From: UBA4782 sp034429195
Lineage (GTDB): Bacteria > Chloroflexota > Anaerolineae > Anaerolineales > Anaerolineaceae
NCBI GenBank assembly: GCA_034429195.1
Contig: DAOUGQ010000012.1
Location: forward strand, 1 to 64,000
Direction of reading: 5' to 3'
DNA: 64,000 nucleotides
This document shows positions 1 to 8,403 of the stretch, one piece after another. Position numbers and translations under genes: made by a program. Every line of letters starts with the position of its first letter. The stretch's first letter is position 1. The notes under the pieces are model-generated. The model saw only the letters and a program-made list of their open reading frames with translations. It made no database searches and was not told the DNA's origin.

Positions 1-93
1 GAGACCAACTAATAAAGGAGGAAAAGAAGAGTCTCAAAAAAATATTTGACCGGTGTATTAAGGCTTTGCTAATTCAAATTCTAGGAGAGATAT

Positions 94-1266
94 ATGTCTA
101 AGAAAATTCTGCCCCTGATCAGCATTTTGCTGATTCTATCGTTCGCATTAACTGCCTGCAAACCAAAAGCAACTGAAGTGCCAGTTACCGAAGTCACCTT
201 CTGGCATGCGTACGGCACAGGCTCTGCTGAAGAGGTTGCATTAACAAAGAACCTCACACAGGCTGCAATTGATCTTCCAAACATTAAGATTAATGTTTTG
301 CAGGTACCATTCAATGATATTTTCAACAAATATCGAACCGATGTTGCTGCAGGTGCTGGACCTGATATGTTCATAGCTCCGAATGATAGCCTGGGAGATG
401 ATGTTCGTGCTGGTTTGATCGCAGACATTACCGATTTGGCTGCAGGCAAGCTAGAAGGTGTCAACCAGCTTGGTATTGACGGTATGTCCCTGGATGGCAA
501 ATTATATGGTATCCCTGAAACCTTGAAGGCAGTTGTATTCTGGTACAACAAGGATATGCTTCCTACGCCTCCTGCAACCACCGATGAACTTCTCAAGCTT
601 ATGCAAGATGGTACTCCCATTTCCATCAGCTATGGATGCTATCACCATTATGGTTTCTTTGGTGCCTTTGGTGGCAAAATCTTTGATGAAAACTGGAAAG
701 TAATTGCAGACCAGGGAACCGGCGTCATCGATGCGATGACCTACTTGAACGAACTTTATCAAATCTCCAAAGCAAATAGCTGGCCAAAGACCGATAGTGA
801 TGGTTTAGCTCCCTTCTCTGAAGGGAAGATGGCTGGCATCACCAATGGTAACTGGGCAATGGGTGATTACAAGAATGCCCTTGGTGATAAATTGGGCGTA
901 GCTCCACTTCCCGCTGGCCCTGCTGGTCCTGCTACTCCTCTCCTCGGTGTTGATGGCTTCTATTTCAATCCCAACAGCACCAATAAGGAAGCTGCTCTGG
1001 AAGTTGCTCTCTACCTGACCAATGTTAAATCACAAACCGTAATGATGAATGAAGCGGGTCATGTTCCTGTCCGCACCGATATCACAATCTCCGATCCTCT
1101 CATTCAAGGTCTTGTTGATGCATTTAACAAGGGTGCAACCATTCGCCCGCAGGTACCTCAATTAGGTCTATATTGGACTAACTTCTGTGGTCCCGATCAG
1201 ATCTTTGAGCAGGGTATGGATCCTGCCGAATGGGTAAAAGCTGCCACTACAGCCTCTAATAAGTAA
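94..1266 (+). CDS. Sugar ABC transporter substrate-binding lipoprotein (MalE-like)
   Basis: Extracytoplasmic binding protein of a carbohydrate ABC importer, 390 aa. The first 21 residues are a lipoprotein signal peptide ending in the lipobox LTAC, so Cys22 should be lipidated; a short Thr/Glu/Pro-rich linker precedes the mature domain, which opens with TFWHAYG as in family 1 solute-binding proteins. A purine-rich ribosome site (TAGGAGAG) lies just before the ATG. Two permease genes and an exported GH13 amylase follow, so maltodextrins or similar alpha-glucans are the likely ligand. The ligand is inferred from context, not from binding residues. Confidence 0.92.
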   Translation: MSKKILPLISILLILSFALTACKPKATEVPVTEVTFWHAYGTGSAEEVALTKNLTQAAIDLPNIKINVLQVPFNDIFNKYRTDVAAGAGPDMFIAPNDSLGDDVRAGLIADITDLAAGKLEGVNQLGIDGMSLDGKLYGIPETLKAVVFWYNKDMLPTPPATTDELLKLMQDGTPISISYGCYHHYGFFGAFGGKIFDENWKVIADQGTGVIDAMTYLNELYQISKANSWPKTDSDGLAPFSEGKMAGITNGNWAMGDYKNALGDKLGVAPLPAGPAGPATPLLGVDGFYFNPNSTNKEAALEVALYLTNVKSQTVMMNEAGHVPVRTDITISDPLIQGLVDAFNKGATIRPQVPQLGLYWTNFCGPDQIFEQGMDPAEWVKAATTASNK

Positions 1267-1316
1267 TTTGTTATGATGGGATGATGGAAGTCCATTCCAT
1301 CTTACCTGTAAACAGA

Positions 1317-1349
1317 TCAAAGCTAGCAGGGTTTACCTGCTAGCTTTGA
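1317..1349 (+). promoter_or_regulatory. 14-bp intergenic stem-loop after the binding-protein gene
   Basis: Perfect inverted repeat: arm 1317-1330, 5-nt loop 1331-1335, arm 1336-1349. No T-run follows, so it does not look like a full intrinsic terminator. Such hairpins behind binding-protein genes commonly stabilise the upstream message or give partial read-through; that role is inferred. Confidence 0.7.
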
Positions 1350-1381
1350 CAATAATTTTAATAAAAAGTAAAGAGGGACCT

Positions 1382-2389
1382 ATGGCTTCGATATCCCTTC
1401 CCGCAAAACACAAAAAAAGATTAGGTCAATCTTTTTTGCCCTATCTTTATCTTTTGCCAGCTTTTGCTGTTATGGGTGTGGTCACCTTTTACCCATTGGT
1501 TTACCAGGTGATCATCTCATTTTCCGATTTTTCAACGAAAGACCTCCTTCTCCAGTTGAATTCACCAGACCTGCACTGGATTGGTGTTCAAAATTATATT
1601 GACATCATCATTGGTGGGTTACCTGTTCAGAATTTTAATTTTGTTCGTGTCCTCGTATATAACTTCTGGTGGGCTATAACAAATGTCATGCTGCATGTTC
1701 CTGCCGGTGTGCTTATTGCTACATTGTTAAACGTAAAAGGTATATGGTTTAAAAAAGTCTATAGGGCTATCTATGTTTTACCTGTAGTTATTCCTCCTAT
1801 TGTGGTAGGCACAGTATGGCGCAACATATTTGATGAGCAATATGGCGCCATGAATCAGATGTTAACATTCTTTGGTCAATTGTTTGGTTCAACAAGCACA
1901 GTTCATATCCGTTGGTTATTCGAATACCAACCTCCCATTTCATGGCTGCTGCCCACCGGTGCACTTCCCCTGGCATACTATGCTATGATGATCGCCAATT
2001 TCTGGTTGGGTTGGCCTTTCATGACACTGGTAGCCACTGGGGCGTTGCAGAGTATTCCAAAGGAGCTTTATGAAGCAGCTTCCATTGATGGGGCTTCGAA
2101 AAGTTTCCAATTCTGGAACATCACTGTTCCGCTTTTGAGACCAGCAATGGTTCCAGCTGCCATGTATGGTTTCACATTGTCATTTAACTTATTCAATTTT
2201 GTCTACTTCATGACGGGGGGTGGCCCAGCTCGCACGACCGAAATATTAGTTACCTTTGCCTATGACCTGGTAAGAAATCTACGGCTATATGGAGCAGCTG
2301 GTGCATTCTCGGTGATCATTTTTGTTGTTGTCTTGTTCATCTTCCTAGTGACGAATAAGTTGACCAAGGCAACAGAAAGTTATGCGTAG
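1382..2389 (+). CDS. Sugar ABC transporter permease (MalF-like)
   Basis: Inner-membrane permease of the carbohydrate importer, about six membrane segments. The cytoplasmic EAA loop reads ELYEAASIDGASKSFQFWNI followed by TVPLLRP, the site that docks the ATPase. The frame is open from a TTG at 1346, but the ATG at 1382 is preferred: it has a GAGGG ribosome site at usual spacing, and the upstream part overlaps the stem-loop. The N-terminus (KKRLGQSFLPYLYLLPAFAVM) is typical of the family. Its stop overlaps the next start, so the two permeases are probably translationally coupled. Confidence 0.92.
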   Translation: MASISLPAKHKKRLGQSFLPYLYLLPAFAVMGVVTFYPLVYQVIISFSDFSTKDLLLQLNSPDLHWIGVQNYIDIIIGGLPVQNFNFVRVLVYNFWWAITNVMLHVPAGVLIATLLNVKGIWFKKVYRAIYVLPVVIPPIVVGTVWRNIFDEQYGAMNQMLTFFGQLFGSTSTVHIRWLFEYQPPISWLLPTGALPLAYYAMMIANFWLGWPFMTLVATGALQSIPKELYEAASIDGASKSFQFWNITVPLLRPAMVPAAMYGFTLSFNLFNFVYFMTGGGPARTTEILVTFAYDLVRNLRLYGAAGAFSVIIFVVVLFIFLVTNKLTKATESYA

Positions 2390-3416
2390 GCATACTATGG
2401 CAACGACAACTTATACTCCCAAGAAAAAGAATTTCTTTGTCCGATTTTTCACCATGGATACATCCGGCAGTAAAGGAAGTGGTGAAAAATTACCTTTATG
2501 GAGACAGTTGCTCATCCAGGTTCTATGCATCCTTATTGTCATTGAGGTGATGTTCCCCATCATGTACATCATCACCCTTTCGTTAAGCTCAAAAAGTACA
2601 AGACCATCCTCTCTTGAGTTGTTTCCTAAAGAGATTTCGTTCATTGCTTTTAAACAGGTATTGGATAGACCAACTGCAAATCCGGTAACCTTTATTGAGC
2701 TCTTGAAGAATAGTTTCCTGCTATCGGTGGTGGTAGGTGCAATTGCACTCTTGATTGCTGTAACCGCTGCCTATGCATTTTCACGGTTCAAGTTCAAATT
2801 ACGCCAGGTTTTAATGATCATGGTTTTCATCCCGTTGTTGATGCCAGCAGTAGGTCTTTCGACTCCTCTATTTTTATTGCTGAACAGCTTCCAATTGAAA
2901 GTGTGCGCAAATGGTGCAACTGTTCTCTATCCCTTCTTGCAATGCGACCCAGTTAATACCGGGAGAGTACTCTTTAACCTGCGCGATTCTTTGGTTGGTG
3001 TAGGTATTGCCATGATCTCTACTGCTCTGCCTTTTGCAGTCTGGAATCTCAAAGGATATCTCGATACGATTCCCAAGGAATTGGAAGAAGCTGCATATAT
3101 CGATGGCGCTGATTCGAATCAAACATTCTTCCAGATCGTACTTCCACTGGCAGCACCGCAACTTGCAGTTACTTTCTTCCTTGGTTTTATTGGACACTGG
3201 CAGGAATTTGTTATGCCCTGGTTGTTCTTGACGCAGCCAAAGGATTACACGCTGGCAATGACTCTTTATAACATGACTGGTCAATATGCCAGTTCCATCC
3301 CATGGAACAGGTTTGCAGCTATGGCGATTATTGTGGCATTGCCAGTAGCGCTAGTCTATATCCTATTACAGAAACAGATTGTCAGTGGTTTAACTGCTGG
3401 CGGCGTGAAAGGTTGA
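2382..3416 (+). CDS. Sugar ABC transporter permease (MalG-like)
   Basis: Second permease of the importer, 344 aa as given, partner of the preceding MalF-like protein. The EAA loop is ELEEAAYIDGADSNQTFFQI followed by VLPLAAP. The start overlaps the upstream stop by 8 nt; an alternative ATG at 2397 would shorten it by five residues. The region between the third and fourth membrane segments has an extra, Cys-containing loop (around residues 165-185) longer than in textbook MalG. An intrinsic terminator follows directly. Confidence 0.92.
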   Translation: MRRHTMATTTYTPKKKNFFVRFFTMDTSGSKGSGEKLPLWRQLLIQVLCILIVIEVMFPIMYIITLSLSSKSTRPSSLELFPKEISFIAFKQVLDRPTANPVTFIELLKNSFLLSVVVGAIALLIAVTAAYAFSRFKFKLRQVLMIMVFIPLLMPAVGLSTPLFLLLNSFQLKVCANGATVLYPFLQCDPVNTGRVLFNLRDSLVGVGIAMISTALPFAVWNLKGYLDTIPKELEEAAYIDGADSNQTFFQIVLPLAAPQLAVTFFLGFIGHWQEFVMPWLFLTQPKDYTLAMTLYNMTGQYASSIPWNRFAAMAIIVALPVALVYILLQKQIVSGLTAGGVKG

Positions 3417-3418
3417 TT

Positions 3419-3444
3419 AAAAGCGGCCGAAAGGCCGCTTTTTT
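3419..3444 (+). terminator. Intrinsic terminator after the first permease pair
   Basis: Stem 3419-3428 pairs with 3433-3442 around a GAAA tetraloop and runs into a T-stretch. It sits 3 nt after the MalG-like stop and only 18 nt before the next start, so it likely reduces rather than abolishes expression of the amylase and second permease set unless another promoter lies downstream. Confidence 0.85.
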
Positions 3445-3461
3445 ATTCACGGGTAAAGAAT

Positions 3462-5066
3462 ATGAAGAAAATCACCTGGATTCTCCTTCTTCTACTTGTA
3501 ACGGGTTGCACATGGAAAATGTCTTCTGTAAAATCGTTGAATCTTAATACGGAATGGTGGAAAACGGCCGTGTTCTATGAAGTTTTTGTCCGGAGTTTCT
3601 ATGACAGTAATGGAGACGGTATTGGAGATATTAAAGGTTTAACCGAAAAGCTTGATTACCTAAATGATGGTGATCCCAATACCACAGATGACCTGGGTAT
3701 TACAGGCCTCTGGCTGATGCCAATCCATCCCTCACCCTCTTATCATGGGTATGATGTTTTGAATTATTACGCTATCAACCCGGAATATGGAACGATGGAG
3801 GATTTTAAAGTATTTCTTGAAGAAGCCCATAAGCGCGGAATCCATGTGATCATCGACTTGGTGATCAACCATTCATCCAGTCAACATCCATTTTTCCAAA
3901 ATGCTTTAACCAGCGAGAATGCCACTTATCATGATTGGTATCTATGGTCGAATACTTCAAAGGGGAATGGTTGGCATGAAGCTATTATCAGCGGTGAAAC
4001 GAAATACTTTTATGGCTATTTCTGTGATTGCATGCCTGATTTTAATTATTCGAATCCTGAGGTGACTACCCAGATGGAAAAGGTTGTTTCATTTTGGTTG
4101 AAAGACGTGGGTGTAGATGGCTTCCGAATCGACGCTGCAAAACATTTATTTGAAGAAGGCACTCAATTGGAGAATGTACCGGAAACACACTCCTGGTTCA
4201 AAGAATTCTATCCATTTTACAAAGCGATAAACGAAGATGCCTATACTGTGGGAGAAGTGGCTCAAAGTTCAGCCCGATTAACCACCGAATATGCAGACGA
4301 GCAAATGGATATGATCTTCAATTTTGAAATGGCAAATGGCTTCATGAACAGCACCAGGGGTGAATCGAATTCTTCCATCAACAGTGCAGTGACTTTCACC
4401 TTGCAGGATGCCCCTAATTGGAATTTCGGTACTTTTCTTACCAATCATGATCAGAACCGAGTGATGAGCGTTTTGAATGGAAAGATCGAGAAAGCTAAGG
4501 TGGCAGCTTTCTTGTTGTTAACATCTCCAGGTACTCCATTTATCTATTATGGTGAGGAAATTGGCATGGTGGGTGTCAAGCCGGATGAAGATATTCGCTT
4601 GCCAATGCAATGGGATGGTACAAAGAACGGTGGTTTTACTATTGGTATTCCGTGGAGAAGCCTCAATGCCGATTACACAACGGTAAATGTTGCTAGAGGA
4701 ATGAAAACCCCCGATTCATTGCTGAAATATTATCAGCAATTGATCGCCCTTCGTAATGCCTATCCGGCACTTTCTAGAGGTTCTTATCTGCCCGTTGCAA
4801 CTGAGAATTCAAAAATATATACTGCCATTCGTCAAGCTGATAAACAAACCCTGCTGCTTATCACTAATCTATCGAAAGATGTAATCGCAGAATATACGTT
4901 AACCTATAGTGGAGATGGGATCAGACGAGGAGACTATGTATTGAAACCGGTTTTTGGAAGTCAAAAAGATGGCAGTTTGAAAGTAGAGAAGAATGGTTTT
5001 TCTGCTGTTTCACCTGCTGGTGAACTCCCACCTTATTCAACCGCTATTTACATTATAGAAAGATGA
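3462..5066 (+). CDS. GH13 alpha-amylase family lipoprotein
   Basis: Extracellular, membrane-anchored glycoside hydrolase, 534 aa. Signal peptide ends in the lipobox VTGC (Cys16). A calcium-site-like DSNGDGIGD motif is at 48-56. The four GH13 regions are present: DLVINH (132-137), FRID with nucleophile Asp224, GEV with acid/base Glu265, and NHD with His329/Asp330. It should cleave alpha-1,4-glucans outside the cell, feeding the upstream importer. The C-terminal ~90 residues fit the GH13 beta-sandwich. Exact specificity (amylase, glucosidase, dextranase-like) cannot be read from the motifs. Confidence 0.93.
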   Translation: MKKITWILLLLLVTGCTWKMSSVKSLNLNTEWWKTAVFYEVFVRSFYDSNGDGIGDIKGLTEKLDYLNDGDPNTTDDLGITGLWLMPIHPSPSYHGYDVLNYYAINPEYGTMEDFKVFLEEAHKRGIHVIIDLVINHSSSQHPFFQNALTSENATYHDWYLWSNTSKGNGWHEAIISGETKYFYGYFCDCMPDFNYSNPEVTTQMEKVVSFWLKDVGVDGFRIDAAKHLFEEGTQLENVPETHSWFKEFYPFYKAINEDAYTVGEVAQSSARLTTEYADEQMDMIFNFEMANGFMNSTRGESNSSINSAVTFTLQDAPNWNFGTFLTNHDQNRVMSVLNGKIEKAKVAAFLLLTSPGTPFIYYGEEIGMVGVKPDEDIRLPMQWDGTKNGGFTIGIPWRSLNADYTTVNVARGMKTPDSLLKYYQQLIALRNAYPALSRGSYLPVATENSKIYTAIRQADKQTLLLITNLSKDVIAEYTLTYSGDGIRRGDYVLKPVFGSQKDGSLKVEKNGFSAVSPAGELPPYSTAIYIIER

Positions 5067-5078
5067 AGTAAATAAATC

Positions 5079-7229
5079 ATGAGAAAGTCGCGCATTATTC
5101 ATATTTTGCTCATCTGTCTCGCTGTATTGGCAGTTGCTGGTATCGCTGGTTTCTTGCGTTGGCACGCTCTCACTACGCTTAACGTCGATTATGATGAAGA
5201 TGACTATTTGCGAGCTGCCCAAGAATTCGCTCAATTGATTCGAGAGGGGGATTGGGTTGGATTTATGGATACCAACTACCGCCCAGAACATCCTCCTCTA
5301 GCGAAAATCATCTATGGCTTAAGCATTCTGCCTGCCAAAGAATATCCACTTATCCCTGATGTTTCGACCACTGCACAACCTAACCAGAATGTTCCACGTC
5401 CTTTGTTAAGGAATGGCAGGATCATAAGCGCCTGTTTTGGAGTGATCACTGCCGGGATTCTGGCAATCGTGAATCCACTTGCGGGTTTGATGCTGGCAAT
5501 TCACTCATTTACCATCAAATATACATCTCAGGTGATGCTTGAAAGCCTGCCAGCATTAACCAGCGTTCTGTTAGTACTTTGTTATACCCAATGGAAGAAG
5601 CGTAAAGAACAGAAAAAAGGATTGGGATGGTTGATCGGTTCAGCCATTTTTTTAGGGCTAACTGCAGCGTCCAAGTACATTTACTGTGTCATCGGGCTGG
5701 CGGTGCTGGCTGATTGGATGTTAGACGCGCGATCTTCCTCTACCTATAAAAAGAACATCTTGAATATTCTACTCTGGGGATTAGCAGCGGTTGCAGTTTT
5801 CTTTCTGTTCGATCCTTATTTGTGGTCTGATCCCATAAACAGATTAAAAGAATCAGTTCTATTCCACGCTGCTTATTCAAGCAGCGCAAGTGAAGTGCAA
5901 AGTGCGGGATACCCTTTCTGGCAGGTATTTTATTGGATCACTTCTACACCCCGTTTCTGGCAGCCCAACTCGATGTATTTTGCCATTGATCCTCTGATCA
6001 CTCTAATGGCGATCTTTGGACTATCAAGAGTTTGGAAAACGAGGAGAGTCTATGTTCTGTGGTTGATCTTTGCCATAGTCTTTTTATTACTCTGGCCGAC
6101 CAAATGGCCACAATACATTCTTATTCTCACTGTTCCACTATCACTCGTTGCCGCTGAAGGATGTGCGGTTATCGTGATTAATCCCATCCGAAATCTTTAT
6201 TACCGACTGCGTCATCGAGAAAAGCACTTGATAGTGCCTGTTAAAAGTGAGATCAAGAAAGCACTTCCCTGGCTGATACCAGGTTTGATCATTTTCTTTG
6301 TTTTTACCATTTTGCCACTTCTCTTCCAGCTGGGCGTTTCAACCACAGATTTCAACAGTGTGTCAATTCGCGACGGACTTAATGGCGGTATCACCCGGGA
6401 GGTATGGAAAGGCCTTACTGGACAGGTCAAGGCAGGCTATTTCTCGTTTCCTTTTCGTTCGACCACAGTTCATTATTTGGGATTTAATAGCTATTTGCCA
6501 CTCATCAGTTATCTATCGCAGCAAGAGATTTTCATATTCAACATTTTGTGGACAGTTTTTTCGGTAGCATTACAGGCGGCGCTTGGGATTGGAGTAGCTT
6601 TATTATTATGGCAACGAGGATTGAAATTCAAACGGGGCTGGCAGACGTTATTCATCCTTCCCTGGGCAATCCCTGAGATGATCGGCGCTTTAATGTGGAT
6701 GAATGTGTTTCAACCTGTTACTGGTTGGTTGAGCCTGGGTGTACAGCAATATGGGGAAGGATTTCCATTCTCATTTCTCATGGGTTGGGAAAATAGCTGG
6801 GACGGGGTGTTGTTAATCCTTTTAATTTCAGGTGTATGGTATGGTTTCCCGTTTTTAATGCTGGCTGCTTCTGCAGGCTTGAAAATGATGCCTACCGAAG
6901 TATACGACGCAGCAGAAATGGATGGGGCGAATTCATGGCAAATCTTTAAATTGATCACATGGCCATTATTGATGCCTTTAATCTTTCCCGCCATCATTGT
7001 ACGGAGTATCTTCGCCTTTAACCAGTTTTATTTATTCCAGACATTTGGGGTATGGAATGGTACTTTAGCAACCCTTTCGTATAACTTCTTTAATCCCAGC
7101 GGATTTCAAATCAACGGACAATTCTCGATTTCTGCTGTGATAAATATCATCACGATGATCCTTCTCATTGGTTTTGTGGTTTTGCTAAGCCGATGGGGTA
7201 AGGCTGATGACGGAGTGACCTATGCGTAA
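5079..7229 (+). CDS. Fusion: GT-C-like membrane domain plus MalF-like ABC permease
   Basis: One uninterrupted 716-aa frame with two unrelated membrane modules. Residues 1 to ~365 resemble GT-C/PMT-ArnT type glycosyltransferases: an acidic DYDED motif after the first membrane segment (37-41), EHPPLAK at 70-76, and about eight further membrane segments. After a basic linker (~366-394), residues ~395-716 form a complete MalF-type permease: PWLIPGLIIFF start, FILPWAIPEMIGALMW core, and an EAA loop EVYDAAEMDGANSWQIFKLI at 607-626. The stop overlaps the start of a MalG-like gene by 8 nt, so the permease half should pair with it. No second binding protein is present. Substrate and activity of the first half are unknown. 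Confidence 0.85.
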   Translation: MRKSRIIHILLICLAVLAVAGIAGFLRWHALTTLNVDYDEDDYLRAAQEFAQLIREGDWVGFMDTNYRPEHPPLAKIIYGLSILPAKEYPLIPDVSTTAQPNQNVPRPLLRNGRIISACFGVITAGILAIVNPLAGLMLAIHSFTIKYTSQVMLESLPALTSVLLVLCYTQWKKRKEQKKGLGWLIGSAIFLGLTAASKYIYCVIGLAVLADWMLDARSSSTYKKNILNILLWGLAAVAVFFLFDPYLWSDPINRLKESVLFHAAYSSSASEVQSAGYPFWQVFYWITSTPRFWQPNSMYFAIDPLITLMAIFGLSRVWKTRRVYVLWLIFAIVFLLLWPTKWPQYILILTVPLSLVAAEGCAVIVINPIRNLYYRLRHREKHLIVPVKSEIKKALPWLIPGLIIFFVFTILPLLFQLGVSTTDFNSVSIRDGLNGGITREVWKGLTGQVKAGYFSFPFRSTTVHYLGFNSYLPLISYLSQQEIFIFNILWTVFSVALQAALGIGVALLLWQRGLKFKRGWQTLFILPWAIPEMIGALMWMNVFQPVTGWLSLGVQQYGEGFPFSFLMGWENSWDGVLLILLISGVWYGFPFLMLAASAGLKMMPTEVYDAAEMDGANSWQIFKLITWPLLMPLIFPAIIVRSIFAFNQFYLFQTFGVWNGTLATLSYNFFNPSGFQINGQFSISAVINIITMILLIGFVVLLSRWGKADDGVTYA

Positions 7230-8070
7230 GATCAAGTGGCTTAGACATGTGGTGTCTCAGTTGTTGTTATGTATAGTTGGGCTATATGTCATCCTGCCTA
7301 TCTGGGGGATCATGAGGCTTGCCTTTGATGGCTCATTGTATGGGAGGGCAACAGAATTCAGATTATTTCCCAAAGTTTGGGCGTTTGATTCTTTCCTTAA
7401 GGTATTGGATAGACCTTATCAATCTGTTGAATTCCTGGTACTGCTGAAAAACAGCCTCGTTGTCTCCATTGCCGCAGCATTGATGGCATTGATCCTCGGC
7501 GGAACTCTGGCATATGCTTTTGCCCGGTTTCGATTTCCTGGCAAAAAACCTGGTTTATTTGTGTTGTTATTGACTGCAGTTCTCCCCCCCATTGCTTTTG
7601 CTACACCGTTATATATTGTGTTGAGCCTTCTTCAATTACGCACCACTTTGCTTGGGTTGACCATCGTATATGCTGTTTTTGCCTTACCTTTCTGTATATG
7701 GAACATGCGGGCAGGATTCCAATCTGTCTCAAGGGAATTGGAAGAGGCAGCGTTTCTGGATGGTGCGGGACCATGGATGACTTTTCAAAAAATTACGCTC
7801 CCCCTGGCGCTACCTTCTGTTTTTGTTGCAGGATTGATAGCCTTCTTGATGGCTTATTCTGAATTTGCCATTGGTTGGTTGTTTGTAGATCAGGCAAGTA
7901 CTGTCACGCTGGCGATGTCCATTTATGCCATGATCACTTCCGGTAGCGCACAGCCCTGGAGCATGCTTGGATCGCTGATCATTATCATGTCCATTCCTGT
8001 GGTGACCATTTTTGTTCTACTGCAGCGTACATTATTTGAAAGAATGATGTTTGGAAGTATTAAATCGTAA
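7222..8070 (+). CDS. Sugar ABC transporter permease (MalG-like), second copy
   Basis: 282-aa inner-membrane permease, shorter than the first MalG-like protein because it lacks the extra loop. The EAA loop is ELEEAAFLDGAGPWMTFQKI followed by TLPLALP. It overlaps the fusion gene by 8 nt and very likely forms a heterodimer with that protein's C-terminal permease. No ATPase or dedicated binding protein is nearby; a shared MsmX/UgpC-type ATPase elsewhere in the genome is the usual solution, inferred here. Confidence 0.92.
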   Translation: MRKIKWLRHVVSQLLLCIVGLYVILPIWGIMRLAFDGSLYGRATEFRLFPKVWAFDSFLKVLDRPYQSVEFLVLLKNSLVVSIAAALMALILGGTLAYAFARFRFPGKKPGLFVLLLTAVLPPIAFATPLYIVLSLLQLRTTLLGLTIVYAVFALPFCIWNMRAGFQSVSRELEEAAFLDGAGPWMTFQKITLPLALPSVFVAGLIAFLMAYSEFAIGWLFVDQASTVTLAMSIYAMITSGSAQPWSMLGSLIIIMSIPVVTIFVLLQRTLFERMMFGSIKS

Positions 8071-8079
8071 TTCTCGATC

Positions 8080-8346
8080 TCATTTTTTTGAGATATAGAC
8101 AAATATGGCATATACGAAAGAAATAAGTAACGCAAACGCTGAAATGATCACTCCCGCGGTCGCAAGAACACGGCTTTCTGATTTCCTGCCAAATAATCCT
8201 GCGACCAATCCCAATGTTCCCACGATGATCCCAGCAATGGGGATAATCCCGGAGCAAATTCCTGCTACACCCAACAGCACAGAGATGGCTGCCAGCAGTT
8301 TATTGATCCTTTCTTCCGGGTCAAGATTCAGATAGTTGGGTTCCAA
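8080..8346 (-). CDS. Small two- to three-helix membrane protein (DUF4190-like)
   Basis: 88-aa protein convergent with the permease gene. It starts with a polar stretch containing DPEERINKLL, followed by Gly/Ile-rich hydrophobic segments (GVAGICSGIIPIAGIIVGTLGLVAGLFG and a C-terminal helix), the layout of DUF4190-type small membrane proteins. Function unknown. A shorter open frame on the opposite strand has no such features. Confidence 0.6.
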   Translation of the reverse strand: MEPNYLNLDPEERINKLLAAISVLLGVAGICSGIIPIAGIIVGTLGLVAGLFGRKSESRVLATAGVIISAFALLISFVYAIFVYISKK

Positions 8347-8403
8347 TGCTACCTCAATTGAGCGTAATTTCAGTATAGCATATTAAGAAAGAGGATTTTT
8401 GCT

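Noticed and set aside
1317..1349. Intrinsic terminator after the sugar-binding-protein gene
   Set aside because: The hairpin is strong but no T-run follows, and the permease genes downstream need read-through; recorded as a regulatory stem-loop instead.
8105..8335. 76-codon plus-strand frame overlapping the DUF4190-like gene
   Set aside because: The minus-strand reading has clear membrane-helix structure and a family-like layout; the plus reading is a Thr/Pro-rich shadow.
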